This document shows positions 11,529 through 23,303 of a DNA stretch of 64,000 bases, in pieces. The stretch spans positions 2,728,001 to 2,792,000 of the forward strand of contig JALECJ010000256.1 of the NCBI GenBank assembly GCA_023515745.1, written 5' to 3'. The notes below the pieces were generated by a model. It had not been told where the DNA came from, made no database searches, and saw nothing but the letters and a program-made list of their open reading frames with translations. The DNA is from Amoeboaphelidium protococcarum (lineage: Eukaryota; Aphelidiomycota; Aphelidea). Within the stretch, counting starts at the first letter, position 1. Every line of letters starts with the position of its first letter. The position numbers and the translations under genes are program-made.

Positions 11529-12992
11529 TCATTACTTAATCTTGTTAGATTCAGATTGTACAGAAGGTAAAAGAGGAAGCATGACACGATTCCATTGATA
11601 GTTCCAAGTCTGCTCTTCTGACTGATACTTTGCCTCTACGTTCTACCTCAACGCGCCGAGTAACTTTCTACCACTCTTCTTTGAAAATAATTCCTACAAA
11701 CGCATAAAGAGTTAATAACTACAATAATCATTATGAGAAAACAACTTACTGTGAGACAATCAACGAGTTGATCGCTGGTACTGAAAAGCTTTCCAGTAAC
11801 ATTGTAGTCAATCAGCTCATGTATCGCCTTGTACTTGACAGAGCACACAGGGAGACCAGCACCAAACATATCAACTACTTTCATAGGCAGATCCACTCCA
11901 CTACTCGAAGTATGAAGACTTATTCCTAAATCTGCAATGGATAATAATTTATGATAATCATCCATTGAAGGCAACCACGCCTGAACAATCTTTATGCGCT
12001 GTAGCTTCATCAAAGCAATCTTGGCAGCATAATATTCACGCTACGGACCTTTACCTACACACTCAAACTCGCAAAATAGTATTGCAGATCTCTTTCAAAG
12101 CATATTATATGTACAGACCATACCTGTAATAACGGCGAGAATCGGAGGAAGTGACTAAGGGTCTTTTGAAGACATTCTATCGTAAAGGACGAGTGCATCC
12201 AATAGAATTCCGAAATCCTCATCAGCAGTCCAACTGGTACTGCTTACAATAAGGCGGTAGTTTTATTGACTAATCTGATTTAATTCCGCAATACTCTAGC
12301 TGAGACTATCTATTAAGAGTCGCCGATCGTCATCAGACAACTTACGTGGTATGGAAGCAGGTTTGTCATACAGGACCATCACTTCACCTCTAACCTTGAC
12401 ATCATTCAAGAGAAAATCTCTCATATACTAGCTGACGCAGAGGTGAGCGTACGCGTACCTACCAAAGGTGAATTCAATCAATCGAGCCAGACGAACTGCC
12501 CAATGCTTTGGCGACAACTGCAATGCCATGATAGAGTATCCGAAATTATGCCAATCTATAATCAATTGGCATCGAGTCAGTAGACACACTAGCTGCACAA
12601 CAGGCAGAGTCGGTATGGCAGGTGGAATTTAGATCAGAAGATATTGCAAACGAAATGTAGCCAGCCACAGCAATTGAGTTAAAAGTATGAAAGTCTGCAA
12701 CAGAATCTTCACCGGGGCATAGGCCAAGTAGAGCAAGTTAGAGGAGCCCGCCGGAAGACTGTATGATTGTCGGAGCGATATAATTTCTATATTGTCGTCT
12801 TTACTAATAGTATCAGGGAGAGGGCTCGCTACATGGGTTATTATTATAAATGTAACAACTTGATTGAATAACCTTACATACATATCCAATCAGCTGAACT
12901 TTAAATCCACACTGCGATAGAGACTTGGCGTGGTTCATCATTCGGGGAGATCTTCCAATATCGCCAAGTACCAATACTCCAACCTGTACCAT
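11529..12992 (-). CDS. ALG1: chitobiosyldiphosphodolichol beta-mannosyltransferase Alg1
   Basis: Four exons, in coding order 12992-12878, 12828-12124, 12054-11750 and 11693-11529, with introns of 49, 69 and 56 nt all ending TGTAG. The protein of 429 residues has a membrane/N-terminal GT-B half ([28 protein letters not shown]) and the Alg1 donor half ([51 protein letters not shown]). Alg1 adds the first mannose to GlcNAc2-PP-dolichol on the cytosolic face of the ER. The second splice reconstitutes the ITGKGP motif, which supports the exon model. Confidence 0.95.
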
Positions 12993-13113
12993 AGCTAAGA
13001 TTATTGCTAAACGTTACAATAATAATAGTAAGGTCAGATTTCTATGCTAGTGTAAAGAAAAAAACTAAATGAAAGTTAAGCTCTTATTTTATCGAGCGCG
13101 AAATTAATTCGAA

Positions 13114-13674
13114 ATGATGGATTAAGATAACAGAGATGTCCCCACTAAACCGGCTATTACAGACTAGTTTAGGTAGTAGTATTAGCGCATTGAATCCCTT
13201 CCGGTGTCTAGTCAAATGAAAAATATATACAGATTAAAGCTGTTATCTGAGATGACTCAATTGTATAATTAAGCGACACTTTTAGTGGATGGTGCACTCC
13301 GATAAGGGGATTATGATATCAACGCGTTAGAAAGACACGCATAGCTACTTGAATACAGAGTTAATTCTATGCGATAATCTCTCGAGTAGTAGGGCGGTAA
13401 TACTGTCGATAACTCCTAGTAAATAGTCAATGCAGCAGATGAAGAGGACCTCGTATCATCGCGACAATAAGATGATCTCGCCGGGTCAGAAAATGGATAG
13501 TCTAATTAAAATGACAGCGATCAGCATAATGCTGATGATGAGATTGTTGATGAGAGATATGTCCGATTTATCAGGTTACACAAGGTTGGTGCATCCATTA
13601 CGTAATTGCAACAGCAGATCTCAGTCGAAGGCTTAGACGTGGATGAATTCAAGAAGTTGATTGGCAAGCAGTGA
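13114..13674 (+). CDS. WASHC3/CCDC53-like WASH-complex subunit
   Basis: Single exon, 186 residues from the first of two adjacent in-frame ATGs. The N-terminal part is helical. An acidic linker follows, then the family signature DERYVRFIRLHKVGASI and QISVEGLDVDEFK, which matches the DPRYxRYLKMVxVGVP ... EGLDPDLL motif of CCDC53. The WASH complex activates Arp2/3 on endosomes. Helical periodicity before the linker (LERHAQLLEYRVNSMRQSL) fits the CCDC53 coiled coil. The short C-terminal motif also occurs in other actin regulators, so the subunit identity is probable rather than certain. Confidence 0.6.
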
Positions 13675-13884
13675 TCCATTGATTGGCCCGCATGATTTGG
13701 CTCAGGTGTGAATTACTATATTTGTGCCACACTTGCTTTAAATACCTACTCTTATTCTCAATGATTTGATTGATTAAATTCACGATCTTAATTTTGCTTT
13801 TATACTAGTTGAATCAGTGTAAGCATCACAAGTATAACAATTAAAGCTTACAGTATAAGCATTATAACTCACGCATTTATATAA

Positions 13885-15996
13885 ATGATATCGCGCTTTT
13901 TATTACTTTGCGTGGCTGTGCTGTTCAGTGCTTTAAATAACACGGCGGCCCTCTCTCTGGATTTGAGACAATATGAGTTGGCACTTTAATCTCTTCTCAG
14001 TGCGGCTAATGTGTCCAGCAATGCCTCATTAAATGCTTTCAATTATCACTCCATGAACAATGCTTCTAAAGTGTAAAATAGCTACATTATAAAATTGAAG
14101 GACAGTGTGGACGCGTCCATTGTGGATAAGGTCGCTGGACTTCTCTAGCTAATGGGATTGCATATCGTGCAGAGATTGACCAATGTGTTTAATGGATATT
14201 TGGTGAAAGTGAGCGTATAGTTGCCATTGGACCAGCTGAGGCGGATACCTTACATTGATTACATTGAAGAAGATTGTCGTCTCTATCATCAATAAACTCA
14301 GGAAACTAATAGATATATGTGGGGCCTAGACAGAATAGATTAATAGGATCTGCCGTTGAGTGGGCAGTTTTAATTCAGCGCCACTGGACAAGGAGTTACT
14401 GCGTATACAATTGATAGTGGTATTGACTCTGATCACCCCGAATTCAATGGCAGAGCCTCTACTGTCTACGTATCTGAATCTATAAAGTCTGAGGGTTAAA
14501 CCGATTGCACCAAACACGGTTCGCATGTGGCTGGTATCATTGGTGGTACTAATGTTGGTGTGGCAAAGCTAGTAAAAATTGCTGCATTACGCGTCGTCGG
14601 TTGTGACTCTGTGACCCAGAATTCGGATGTAGTGGCTGCCTTAGACTGGATTCTGGCGAATAATAAAGGTCCGGCGGTTATCAACATTTCCTTGGGTCAA
14701 GGAGCCAATCCGGATGGCACTTATCCCGTTATTTAGTCTTTAGATGCTGCGATCAGCAGAGTTGCAAATGCTGGCTTAGCTGTTTTCGCAGCTGCGGGAA
14801 ACTCCAACAACAATGCATGTACAGGCACACCGGGTAATACTCCATCTGCTTTCAAGGTCGGAGCCATCGATAATGGTGACAATAGAGCTGCCTTCTCAAA
14901 CTTTGGCTCGTGTCTCAGTCTGTTTGCTCCTGGCTCAGATATTCTTTCAGTCAGTGCTTATGGGAAATATCGTGTTATGAGTGGTACTTCTCAAGCTACG
15001 CCCTTTGTGGTTGGTATGGCGGCTTTGTACTTGGAGAAGAATCCGCAGGCGTCGCCTAAATAGGTCTTAGATGCTATTGTCAAAGCCGGTGTAAAGGACA
15101 AGCTGAAGAATGTCAGGAATTCCCCCAATGTCCTTTTGCAGTAAATGTTTGCTGATGGTGAATCGGCACAGAATTTGGTAAATCTGGCTGATCCAAATTC
15201 TCTGGTTCCTCAGCATGGGAATCCTAATAATATCATGACTTACGTGTTGTATGCATTGCTTGGTATTGGAAGTGTGTTCTTTCTTGCCATGCTGTGTATC
15301 TGCTTTCAGAAGTATAAGACCAACAATCAATAGAAAGCTGATAAGAGTTTCAAGGTTATGTCTATGGCTCCGCCTCAGTAGCCGAACATGCAGCAACTAC
15401 CGTATCCTGGTAATTTCGCTGGGAATGATTCTCCTGCAGCCTACTCACCATATGGATCAAGACAAGCTCTGCTTCCGTAGGGCATGAACTACCAGCCGTA
15501 GCAACAGTAGCCATTTGGATACCAATAGTCGCCTCCGTAGTAATTCTATCCACAGCAAGCCGCACTCGCGTATTATAAAGACTCTCCGTTGCCAGATACT
15601 CCTCAAGCAACTCCGAAGCCTCTGAGATTGATGAAGCCATAAAAGCGAAAGATTGTGCACTCATTCATTGCTGCAGACAGGAAAAAGTCGCGAGCTGAAG
15701 ACAATGCTGAGGATGATAACGAGTTTTTGATGCCGCAGCGCTTGAATCCATACCAGATGCCTCAATGGAATCGCGCCAACGTTCATAATAGTAATGATAA
15801 CCTCAATCATCCAAGACCGATGCGGCAAGTTGTAATTCCCTTGAGATCAATTACGCCGCCGCCGATTTAAACTCCTCGTCTGTATGATGAAGATCATCTG
15901 AGGCACAAGTACGCTCAAGATGACACACTGATGACTACTGATGTTGCTTTTAGAACTCTCTTGCCACCATCTCCTCTCAAAAAAGTGAAACAATGA
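13885..15996 (+). CDS. membrane-anchored subtilisin-like serine protease (S8A, proteinase K type)
   Basis: Single exon of 703 residues. In order it has a signal peptide (residues 1-25), an I9-type propeptide (YIIKLKDSVDASIVDKVAG), and the catalytic domain with Asp177 (TIDSGID), His211 (KHGSHVAG), oxyanion Asn306 (AAGNSN) and Ser369 (SGTSQATP). A transmembrane helix lies near residues 451-475. A roughly 225-residue tail follows, rich in Pro, Gln, Tyr and Met with basic patches. The four catalytic residues are intact, so it should be active in the secretory pathway or at the surface, like cerevisin or KPC proteases. A TM anchor with a long Q/P-rich cytosolic tail is unusual for proteinase K relatives. 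GACGCGTC at 14110 lies in the propeptide. Confidence 0.93.
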
Positions 15997-16258
15997 TGAT
16001 GATGATACGATGCTAATTCTATGAAAAACAACCGTTTTATTATTTTACCCCTGATTTCCAACTACACCGTCCTCTCTCTCTCGCTCTCGCTCACTTCACT
16101 TTATTCCTCAAAAAAATTGTCGAGTCGTCGTTTCGGCTCGGTGAAATTTCAGGGGACGCGTAAGAAGCGCGCGATTTTCGTTTTTCTTCTTTTCTTCCTC
16201 AAAAAAATATTAAAATTCGTGTTTCACGAGATTTTTTATTCTACTCCTGCTTGACTTG
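15997..16258. promoter_or_regulatory. promoter region of the BET gene with CT-rich tract
   Basis: The region after the subtilase stop holds several further TGA triplets. A pyrimidine-rich tract lies at about 16069-16105, followed by GGGGACGCGTAAG near 16152 and then an AT-rich stretch. Similar CT-rich tracts occur before the RPL3 and MGST3 genes, which suggests a promoter or 5' UTR element. Confidence 0.4.
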
Positions 16259-18652
16259 ATGGTAAGGATATATTTTATACTGTGGAGTATTAAAATATCT
16301 ATTATTAAATATCTGTTTTTGTAGGTTTTGACTGATATGACTAATATTAATGAGAATAACAAGAGATTGGTTAGTGATAATGCTCCCGTCTGGAGTGACG
16401 AAGGCGAAAGTGAGAATTTGCTGAAGAAGTAAAAGATTGCTGACGAAGCTGGGTTGGGTTAGTAGCAGCAAAATGAGAATATAACTAGCTAGTATCAGGC
16501 TCATTAGGATACACTACCAGAGTCTTCAGTTTAAGTGGTGCCTATAGTCCATTAGAATTCTAATGGGATTAGTCACGAGGAATAAGCTCCTATGGTTATT
16601 AACGATGTATCATCTGTCAATGCAGAGGCAACCAGCTCAGTGGCAAATGCTTCTCAGATGAGCGACTTGCCTCCTACTTTACCCCAGGAGAATATCGACG
16701 TTGCTTAGCCGTCTGAGACTATTATATAGGCTGAGCAGTTGACGTAAATTGTTGTTGCTCCACAAGACGAAATGCAGGTTGAAGTAAATGCTGATATTCC
16801 GTAGGAGCAGTAGTAGTTGTCTTAAGAGGATTCGCATTCGAAGCAGCAATCGAATGAGATGGATACAGCAACCGAAAGTTAATAATTGGAGCCTTCTCAT
16901 GTGGCAGAGAGTCAAGAAGATGCTTAAATGGCAGAGACTAAGCCAAAGGATGATAATTTACCAGAACCAGAAGCGATGAACAGCGTTACTGAAGAATAAC
17001 CCGCATAAACAGCTTAGCAAAGCTCATCTTCAGGTTCCCCGGTGTCAGAAGTTCTTCATAAGGCGTAAATGTAATGGTGCAAGAACACGCTGCGCACTTT
17101 GAAGCGTCATGGAGATGCTTTGCCTTTCCTGGCTCCTGTGGATCCTATTGCTCTTGGCATTCCAACATATTTTGATGTTATTAAGAATCCTATGGACATA
17201 TCTACTATTGATAGAAAGATGAGCAGTCAGCAATACTCCAACTATTAGCAATTTGTCGATGATGTCAAGTTGATGCTTGATAATTGCTTCACTTTCAATC
17301 CTCCAGATCATCCAGTGTATAATAGTGCTCTTAATCTTTAAAAATACTTTAATGCGGCTTATAAAAGACTTCCGCTTAGTGATGGAGCTATTGAAAGTCC
17401 AAAAAAGAGACCAACCTCTGAAGAGTTGGCCGAGAGAAGAAAGAGTGCTAGAAGTGCTGAGGATATGAAAATGTGTTAGAACATTTGGAAGGAGATGATG
17501 AAGCCTCTGCATCGTCAGTTCATGTTCCCTTTCTATCAGCCGGTTGATCCTGTAGCTTTGAATATTCCAACGTACTTTGACATTATCAAGGAGCCTATGG
17601 ATTTGTCTACCATGAAGAAGCGACTTGACTCTGGTCATTACTAGAGTGCTGAAGAGTTCGAAGCAGATTTCCGGCTCATGATCAATAATTGTCTCACTTT
17701 CAACAGACCCGGAGATGCAGTGTACACTATGGGCCAAAGAGCTTTGGAGATTTTTGAGAAGAAATGGAACGATCGTCATAAGACTAATCAGCGCGATTCT
17801 CATTCCCACAAGGCAGCTCCTGTACAGACATCAAGTGTTGCTGCTCCTGTTGCATCCAGTCATCCACCTGCTCCTAAAGCTGTTACCAAGCGTCCAAAGT
17901 ATGCAGAAGTCTCTGATGGTGGCGAGTCGTCGAGCGATGATGATAATGATATTTAGGTGCAGCTGCTGGAGAATCAGATCATGTTCTTGCAGAGTCAATT
18001 GGAGGCTCTCAAGAGGAAAAAGCGAAAAGACAAGAAAAAGAAGAGCCGTAGATCCAGCAAGTCTGAAAATCCTAAACCAGTCGGTCGACCTCCAAATCCA
18101 TTTAAGCAACCTAAAGTTCCTCGTCCACGTAAGCAAAAGAAGGAGATGGTCATTCGCGAGATTACATTTGAGGAGAAGCAGACGCTTTCGGATGCTATTT
18201 CAGAGTTTCCAGAGTCCAAGTTGGGTGTTGTGTTGAAGATTATTCAGGAAGGCTTGCCTCATTTGAAAGATGCTCCATAAGAAGAGATTGAGATCGAGAT
18301 GGATCTCTTGGATAATCTGACATTGAATAAATTGTGGAACTACGTTATGGGCAAGAAGTAAAAGAAGTAAAAGTCTTCCGCAGCTGATCCTCAAGCCGCA
18401 GCAGAACGTATCATGGAGTTGAACAAGGAATTGGCTATCCTGGATGGTAGAGTGCCGACACAGAAGAAGTCTGACATTAATCTACTTCCTGAAGGCAGCG
18501 CTTCTGTTGGTGGCGATAATACATTGAACTCTACTGATAACATGGCGATTGAGGGTGGTATGCAGTCAAACCAGAATCTAAGCCAGCATTAAGCAAGCAG
18601 TTCCGATGAAGAGGAGGACGATTCAGAAGATGTGGACTCTGATTTGGAATGA
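16259..18652 (+). CDS. BET-family double bromodomain protein (Bdf1/BRD2-4 type)
   Basis: The N-terminus is low-complexity and Gln-rich. Bromodomain 1 lies at about residues 250-350 ([20 protein letters not shown] and [13 protein letters not shown]). Bromodomain 2 lies at about 387-480 ([20 protein letters not shown] and [13 protein letters not shown]). Both have the acetyl-lysine-binding Asn. A coiled coil with a Lys-rich stretch and the ET domain (about 610-685, [16 protein letters not shown] ... [11 protein letters not shown]) complete the BET layout. BET proteins read acetylated histones at promoters. The proposed first exon is just the ATG at 16259-16261, with a 63-nt GTAAGG...TTGTAG intron. 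If that is wrong, the first internal ATG is 16337. Length is about 776 residues. Confidence 0.95.
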
Positions 18653-18872
18653 TTATAAGATTGTTATTAAGTTTTACAGGAAGTTATCGATAGTGCATAG
18701 GGGTATGATTAAATAAAAAATTTATTGCTTTAGTATACTTCATTTATACTTCACTTAGCCTCATTGTCTTTTGTGTTTCTATTGACTGTTGCTCGGTAAA
18801 GCTTTCCGATACGGCACGGTTAAGATTTCTCTTCTCTTATTGAACTGAGTTGCTAAGCTGATTACATTAATA

Positions 18873-19557
18873 ATGCCAAAGAGTAAAATAATCAAATTAA
18901 AGTTGCCTAGTAGAAAGGAAAAGATTTCAGATATCTGGAACATTGTGGACTCTATTGACGTTAATATTAGCCGGGCTGAGGAGGAGAAAGTAAGTTACAC
19001 TGTACATTGCAAGAGCATTAGACCTGGCGAATCGACATGGTAATATAATTGTCGTGTTTTGATTATGTGTAGAAGAAGCAACGCCAATAGTCATCAGGAG
19101 AAAGATAGTAATAGCCTAATGAATAGTTGCTGAAAGATATAGAGACTAGACGATAGTAGCAGGAAGAGGAGCGATAACGACAGCTGATGGAGTCATAGTA
19201 GAAGCAGCGAGAACGCGAATTGGTCATTTAGAAGATGAGACGCGATGATAAGATTAAATGGCGCTCTCTGATTGTAATTTTTACTATTTAATATAGCCAA
19301 ACTATTTTTCACGTATATTCTGTGTAGAAGAATTCGTCACTGTTGGATATACGGCGACATACGCATTGGATGTCTCTATTCGAGAGGTAATTTAATTACT
19401 TAACCATCCATGGGTAGTAACGCGCGTTACATCATGTAGAAACTTCAAAGGTCCTTATGCGGAGGATTCTAAGCAATTACAAGAATTCTATCAAGATCAA
19501 GGTAACGTACAGCAAATTGATAATCTATTATCGAATTTCACTTGGAGTCATTAGTGA
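18873..19557 (+). CDS. small coiled-coil protein of unknown function, four exons
   Basis: The exon model is 18873-18989, 19073-19273, 19328-19386 and 19440-19557, with introns of 83, 54 and 53 nt, all ending TGTAG. The 164-residue product has a Lys-rich start (MPKSKIIKLKLPSRKEK), a strongly charged, Gln-rich coiled coil and a C-terminal block with KWRSLI, RRHTHWMSLFERNF. No family is recognised. The consistent splice signals and the frame they restore are the main reason to believe the gene. Confidence 0.6.
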
Positions 19558-20010
19558 ATAAAAGCTTTGCATGTTTACAGAATTCCTATTCCAATTCTTA
19601 ATATGACTCTGTCTAATGCTTGAAAGTCTGACGCGTTCCATCTTTATATTCCACCTCAAGACTAGGCTCTTTTACCTAAGAGCTGATATTCAATTTCAAT
19701 TGTAGTTGTTCATTTTACATTTTCACGTTATCCAGCTAAAATGGTGTAATCACTGATCTACATTAGAATCATGAGAGGGATCAGATACATGAACGTCATC
19801 TATTTTTATTACCTATACGCGGTGCTTTTCTTATCAAATGGATTAAATGATAATTCAACCTTTCTAAAGTATTTAGCAAGCTGTGGATTCTTACTCAGCA
19901 TATTTAAGTGTTGTAATCTCTGCACTACAAAAGTGATACTAACCAGCGCGAAAAAACAAGTATAAAAATAAAAAGACAATACATACTCTTAAAAAGCCGT
20001 GTTAAACATT
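19558..20010. other. intergenic stretch, no supported gene
   Basis: About 450 bp of AT-rich sequence. A plus-strand frame from 19771 encodes a short hydrophobic peptide and then runs into the OSBP gene. It is not convincing under a code with a single stop. GACGCGTT occurs at 19630. Confidence 0.3.
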
Positions 20011-21272
20011 TCATTTACTTTAAGGTGCCTGATGATGGAAGATGAAAGAATGCAGCTTCTACTTTGCTTCCTATGGTGGCATCTTTGAAATTGCTTCAGC
20101 ATCCAGAATCTTGAAAGAGTCTTGATTAGGATCTTTCACAAAGAAGCGGTGACAATGGCCTGGCACGGTCGCTGGGTCCGTCTCGCGACTGTTTCTGATC
20201 TTTCTCTCGCGATCTTCAACTTGCGTCTTTTCCGCAGTCGCAGTGTCCATGTCCCTCTTGTGCAGCGCCGCGGTCAATTTCTACCACAACTTTCTCGACT
20301 CGTAATCATCTTGCTGCGCCTCGGGAGCGACCAATTTCGGCACAATTTTTGATTGCTCAGCGTCAAACAGGACAGTTTGCGGCTGCGAAGAACCGCCAGC
20401 CTTTTAGATTAGAATCTTCTCGGACCATTTGCCAGAAATGTTAAACAAAGTCTCCCCACTACTGATCTTCTTAACTTTACCTTTGATACCATTGTAATGA
20501 CCAGAGAAAAATCCTTTGGTGGTAAACTCCAGTTCAGCCATCAGATCATTCTTGTCACATCTAAATGTGCAGCTATCTCCCAGCTCCATCATCATGGTGC
20601 CAAACAATATGCCGCGAGCATAAATATTGGGATAAGTGATTTCATACACTTCACCATCTCGACCGCTCATCTGAGGAAAGCTAATTCTAGAATACCCGTC
20701 CATGATACTTGCCGCAGAGTTGCCAAGGAATTTACTTCGTGGTCTCAACTCACCCTAGATCTAGATGTGATTCTCTGGACTTGTGAAATAGTAAGCCGAG
20801 ATTGGGGGATGATGGGACACTTGTTCAGCAACGTAAAATGCCTCAGTTCCATCAGCAAACTTCCAGCAGCAGCGAAAAAACTCTCCCAGCACCGGATTAT
20901 ACGGCTTCTTTACACCTATCGGACGAATATGCCAACCAGACAAGAAGTAACACAACACCTGAACAAATCTTTCAGTCGGATCGATAACTTTACTAGCACT
21001 ACATGTTTAATAAATATCGTACGAGTAAATTTTTGTTAATCAGTAGTTATACACTAAGCTTACCTTATCAACAGATCTGGATGAGACATAAAGTCTGTGA
21101 TTCGCTCCAACATTGAGCGGGGCTCAAGCACAAAGGTGGGCAGAGTGACTCTGTGCAAGTCCATTCCCTTAGTGAGCTATGAGATCAAGCCAAGTAGAAT
21201 ACTGCGAGGCTCATCATCTAACACTTCAGTGTCAGCGGTAGGATCAGCTACAAATTAATCTTGATCAGCCAT
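20011..21272 (-). CDS. oxysterol-binding protein-related (ORP/Osh4-like)
   Basis: Two exons (21272-21064 and 20998-20011) with a 65-nt intron ending TGTAG. The 398-residue protein is a lone ORD domain: a lid and core with [32 protein letters not shown] and the family fingerprint [13 protein letters not shown]. The C-terminus has the RRxxxxxDxxATVPG-like region and a phosphoinositide-site segment. No PH domain or ankyrin repeats are present, so it is a short, Osh4-type sterol/PI4P exchanger acting at membrane contacts. Several Gln residues are TAG/TAA. Confidence 0.93.
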
Positions 21273-21814
21273 GAATTTAAAGAGGTTTGAGTTATTATTA
21301 ATTCAGATTAGATTGGTTATACTCAATTGTTTAGTTGAAGAGAGTGAATGATGAGAGAAAACAAAGATTTGAGTTTGATCTCGCCGCTTCTTGATTATAG
21401 ATCCAACATTCACTCTAGATTGCAGATTGTCATATATATTCATGTCGATATTTATTAACAATTAATTCTGATTTGCAACATTATTTCATTAATATGCAGA
21501 ATTGATATTTATTTCTACTGCAGATTCCGGCTCAAGTGACTGTTACAATTAAAAAACTCGTTCGCACTGTTAGGATACGCTAGAGTAGTTAAGATAATGA
21601 GGGTATTCATCATCTATTCTGCCTGATACATGCAGTCGATAATTTCCCGGCCATTTGTAGAATGGCACAAACATGATAGTGTTCAGGCTTAATCTGAATA
21701 AATTAGGAGCGAGTATTGTAGACAGTGTGAGACGAAATTCTAAACAACTATTATTGATGATCCACCTTCTACTTGGTACAATTATTGCCTTTTGACTCCA
21801 TTTTCATCTTGTTG
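21273..21814. other. intergenic stretch upstream of OSBP and before the tRNA
   Basis: AT-rich sequence of about 540 bp. A minus-strand frame from about 21800 to 21601 encodes a 65-residue peptide (starting MESKGNNCTK) with no recognisable family. No other signal was seen. The first part is presumably the OSBP promoter. Confidence 0.3.
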
Positions 21815-21886
21815 TGGGACTTGGTACAGTGGTAGCACGTTTCATTTGCATTGAAAAGGTCACTGGTTCGATTCCGGTAGTCTCCA
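21815..21886 (+). tRNA. tRNA-Ala (anticodon TGC)
   Basis: A cloverleaf folds from the sequence. The 7-bp acceptor includes the G3-U70 pair that is the main identity element of alanyl-tRNA. The D-loop contains AGTGGTA. The anticodon stem is TTTCA/TGAAA with loop TTTGCAT, and the T arm is ACTGG-TTCGATT-CCGGT. There is no intron. The first acceptor base is T opposite C, a mismatch not seen in the second copy at 24024-24095. A and B boxes are intact. Confidence 0.9.
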
Positions 21887-21974
21887 TTGCTTTTTGGAAG
21901 GTTGTACTACATTCAGACGCTACTTATTACTGCGACCTTTTAACGTATAAGAGTATAGCAATCATGGATTCAGC

Positions 21975-22319
21975 ATGTCCTTGAGAGAAAATGCCACAAC
22001 AACCTTAATCCTAGTTTCGGGCGTGGCTTTAGTTTTGGGAGTGTGGCTTTGTTATCGCGTACAGTAAGCCCATAAAGATTTCAGCTCTAGTTTTCATGAC
22101 ATCAATGCACAGCTTTGCGATTCCAACTTATTGTAATATTCAGGAATTCCCTGGATCATTAAAGTCAAGTATTAAAGAAAAGGGCATTTAAATTATATAG
22201 TGATGCATAGAATAATTAAATAAGTGATCAAGGCCGGTCAAGAGTGTTTGCAGGATACGATCTCTGAACGCGTCAGTCATCAGTTAACATTGCTAGATGA
22301 TTCTAGCCTACGAAAATGA
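21975..22319 (+). CDS. possible small single-pass membrane protein
   Basis: A 114-codon frame from ATG to TGA just after tRNA-Ala. It encodes an N-terminal hydrophobic helix (TLILVSGVALVLGVWLC) followed by a charged domain. No family is recognised. With TGA as the only stop, a frame of this length arises by chance fairly often, so support is weak and comes mainly from the hydrophobic segment right after the start. It contains an ACGCGT near its end. Confidence 0.3.
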
Positions 22320-22545
22320 TGGACTGAACACTTGTTGAATGAACGGAAAACTTATCCTCCAAAGCACTAATGCATCCAAATTGCTGCTGTAACTGTCCCA
22401 ACGGTACGATGCCTTAGAGATCAAGTGAGTAAGTAGTGATAGGAATATTATCAAATGAGAGTTCAGTTAACACTTGTTCTCTTTCCCTCATTTTGATCAA
22501 CTGCTGGTATCATATTTTTTTTAAGTGAATAGCTGAAGAATAGAA

Positions 22546-23144
22546 ATGAGTGAGCAAGAAAGTGAAAATTACGTGTCCGAGTCTGCGTACTCATTCCCAT
22601 CAGAGGATGGGTTTGATAGCATGGATCTAGAAGGCTCTGATCAGGCGAGTGTATAAATGGCCAATCCTGTCGATGATCAGTGGTTGGCTGATAGGATCAA
22701 ATCCTTAAATGAAGAGGTGCGTCTATTATAACGTGGCATATCCGTAGCCGTAGATTCTTTGACAACGGTGCGATTGAAGAGCCAGATCCGAGAATTGTTA
22801 GCGGAGATTGATTCTAGTTATTACTACAAATAGAGTAGCAATAGAATATGTGGAATAATAAAACTACATCATAGTAACCTTCTCTAGGCTACGATAGTCC
22901 ATAGGTGGCTGATCAGGATGGACGCAAAGAATCAGAGAAATTGCCGCTTAGAACAAGATGGAACTGCTGTAAAAATCACGCTAAGGATATAGGCAATTAG
23001 ATTGACACGTCTGAGATTGTTACAGCTATCCTTTATATGTAAATCCAGTCTTTCGCTGATACGCTGAAGAAGATAAAAGGTCATTAGATGAGCAATATTT
23101 TTCTGGCCATCAATAAGCCTAAAGAACGTTGTTAGAGGCGCTGA
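22546..23144 (+). CDS. hypothetical acidic protein; frame needs an intron or carries a frameshift
   Basis: The start MSEQESENYVSESAY opens an acidic N-terminus and a helical segment up to about 22770. The coding pattern then continues in a different frame (QPSLGYDSPQVADQDG, then TAILYMQIQSFADTLKKI) to TGA at 23142. A 50-nt intron at 22768-22817 would join the frames and give about 182 residues, but its ends (GTGCGA...TCTAG) are poor matches to the intron consensus here. A one-base error around 22850 would work as well. No family is recognised. Confidence 0.35.
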
Positions 23145-23303
23145 CTGTCTGTCAAATAATGAAGATTTACGCGTTAACGAGTGATTGGTGATCATGAGTT
23201 TGTCGCATCTCTCCTTTGAAAAATTTTGGACGGATCATGATTTATAAGATTGAAATAATGAATATTAATAAAACTTTATCTTCTGGAATTGAGGTTTCCA
23301 TGA

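Noticed and set aside
17045-17809. 254-codon ORF antisense to the BET bromodomains
   Set aside because: The sense strand encodes two conserved bromodomains. The reverse frame has no recognisable domain.
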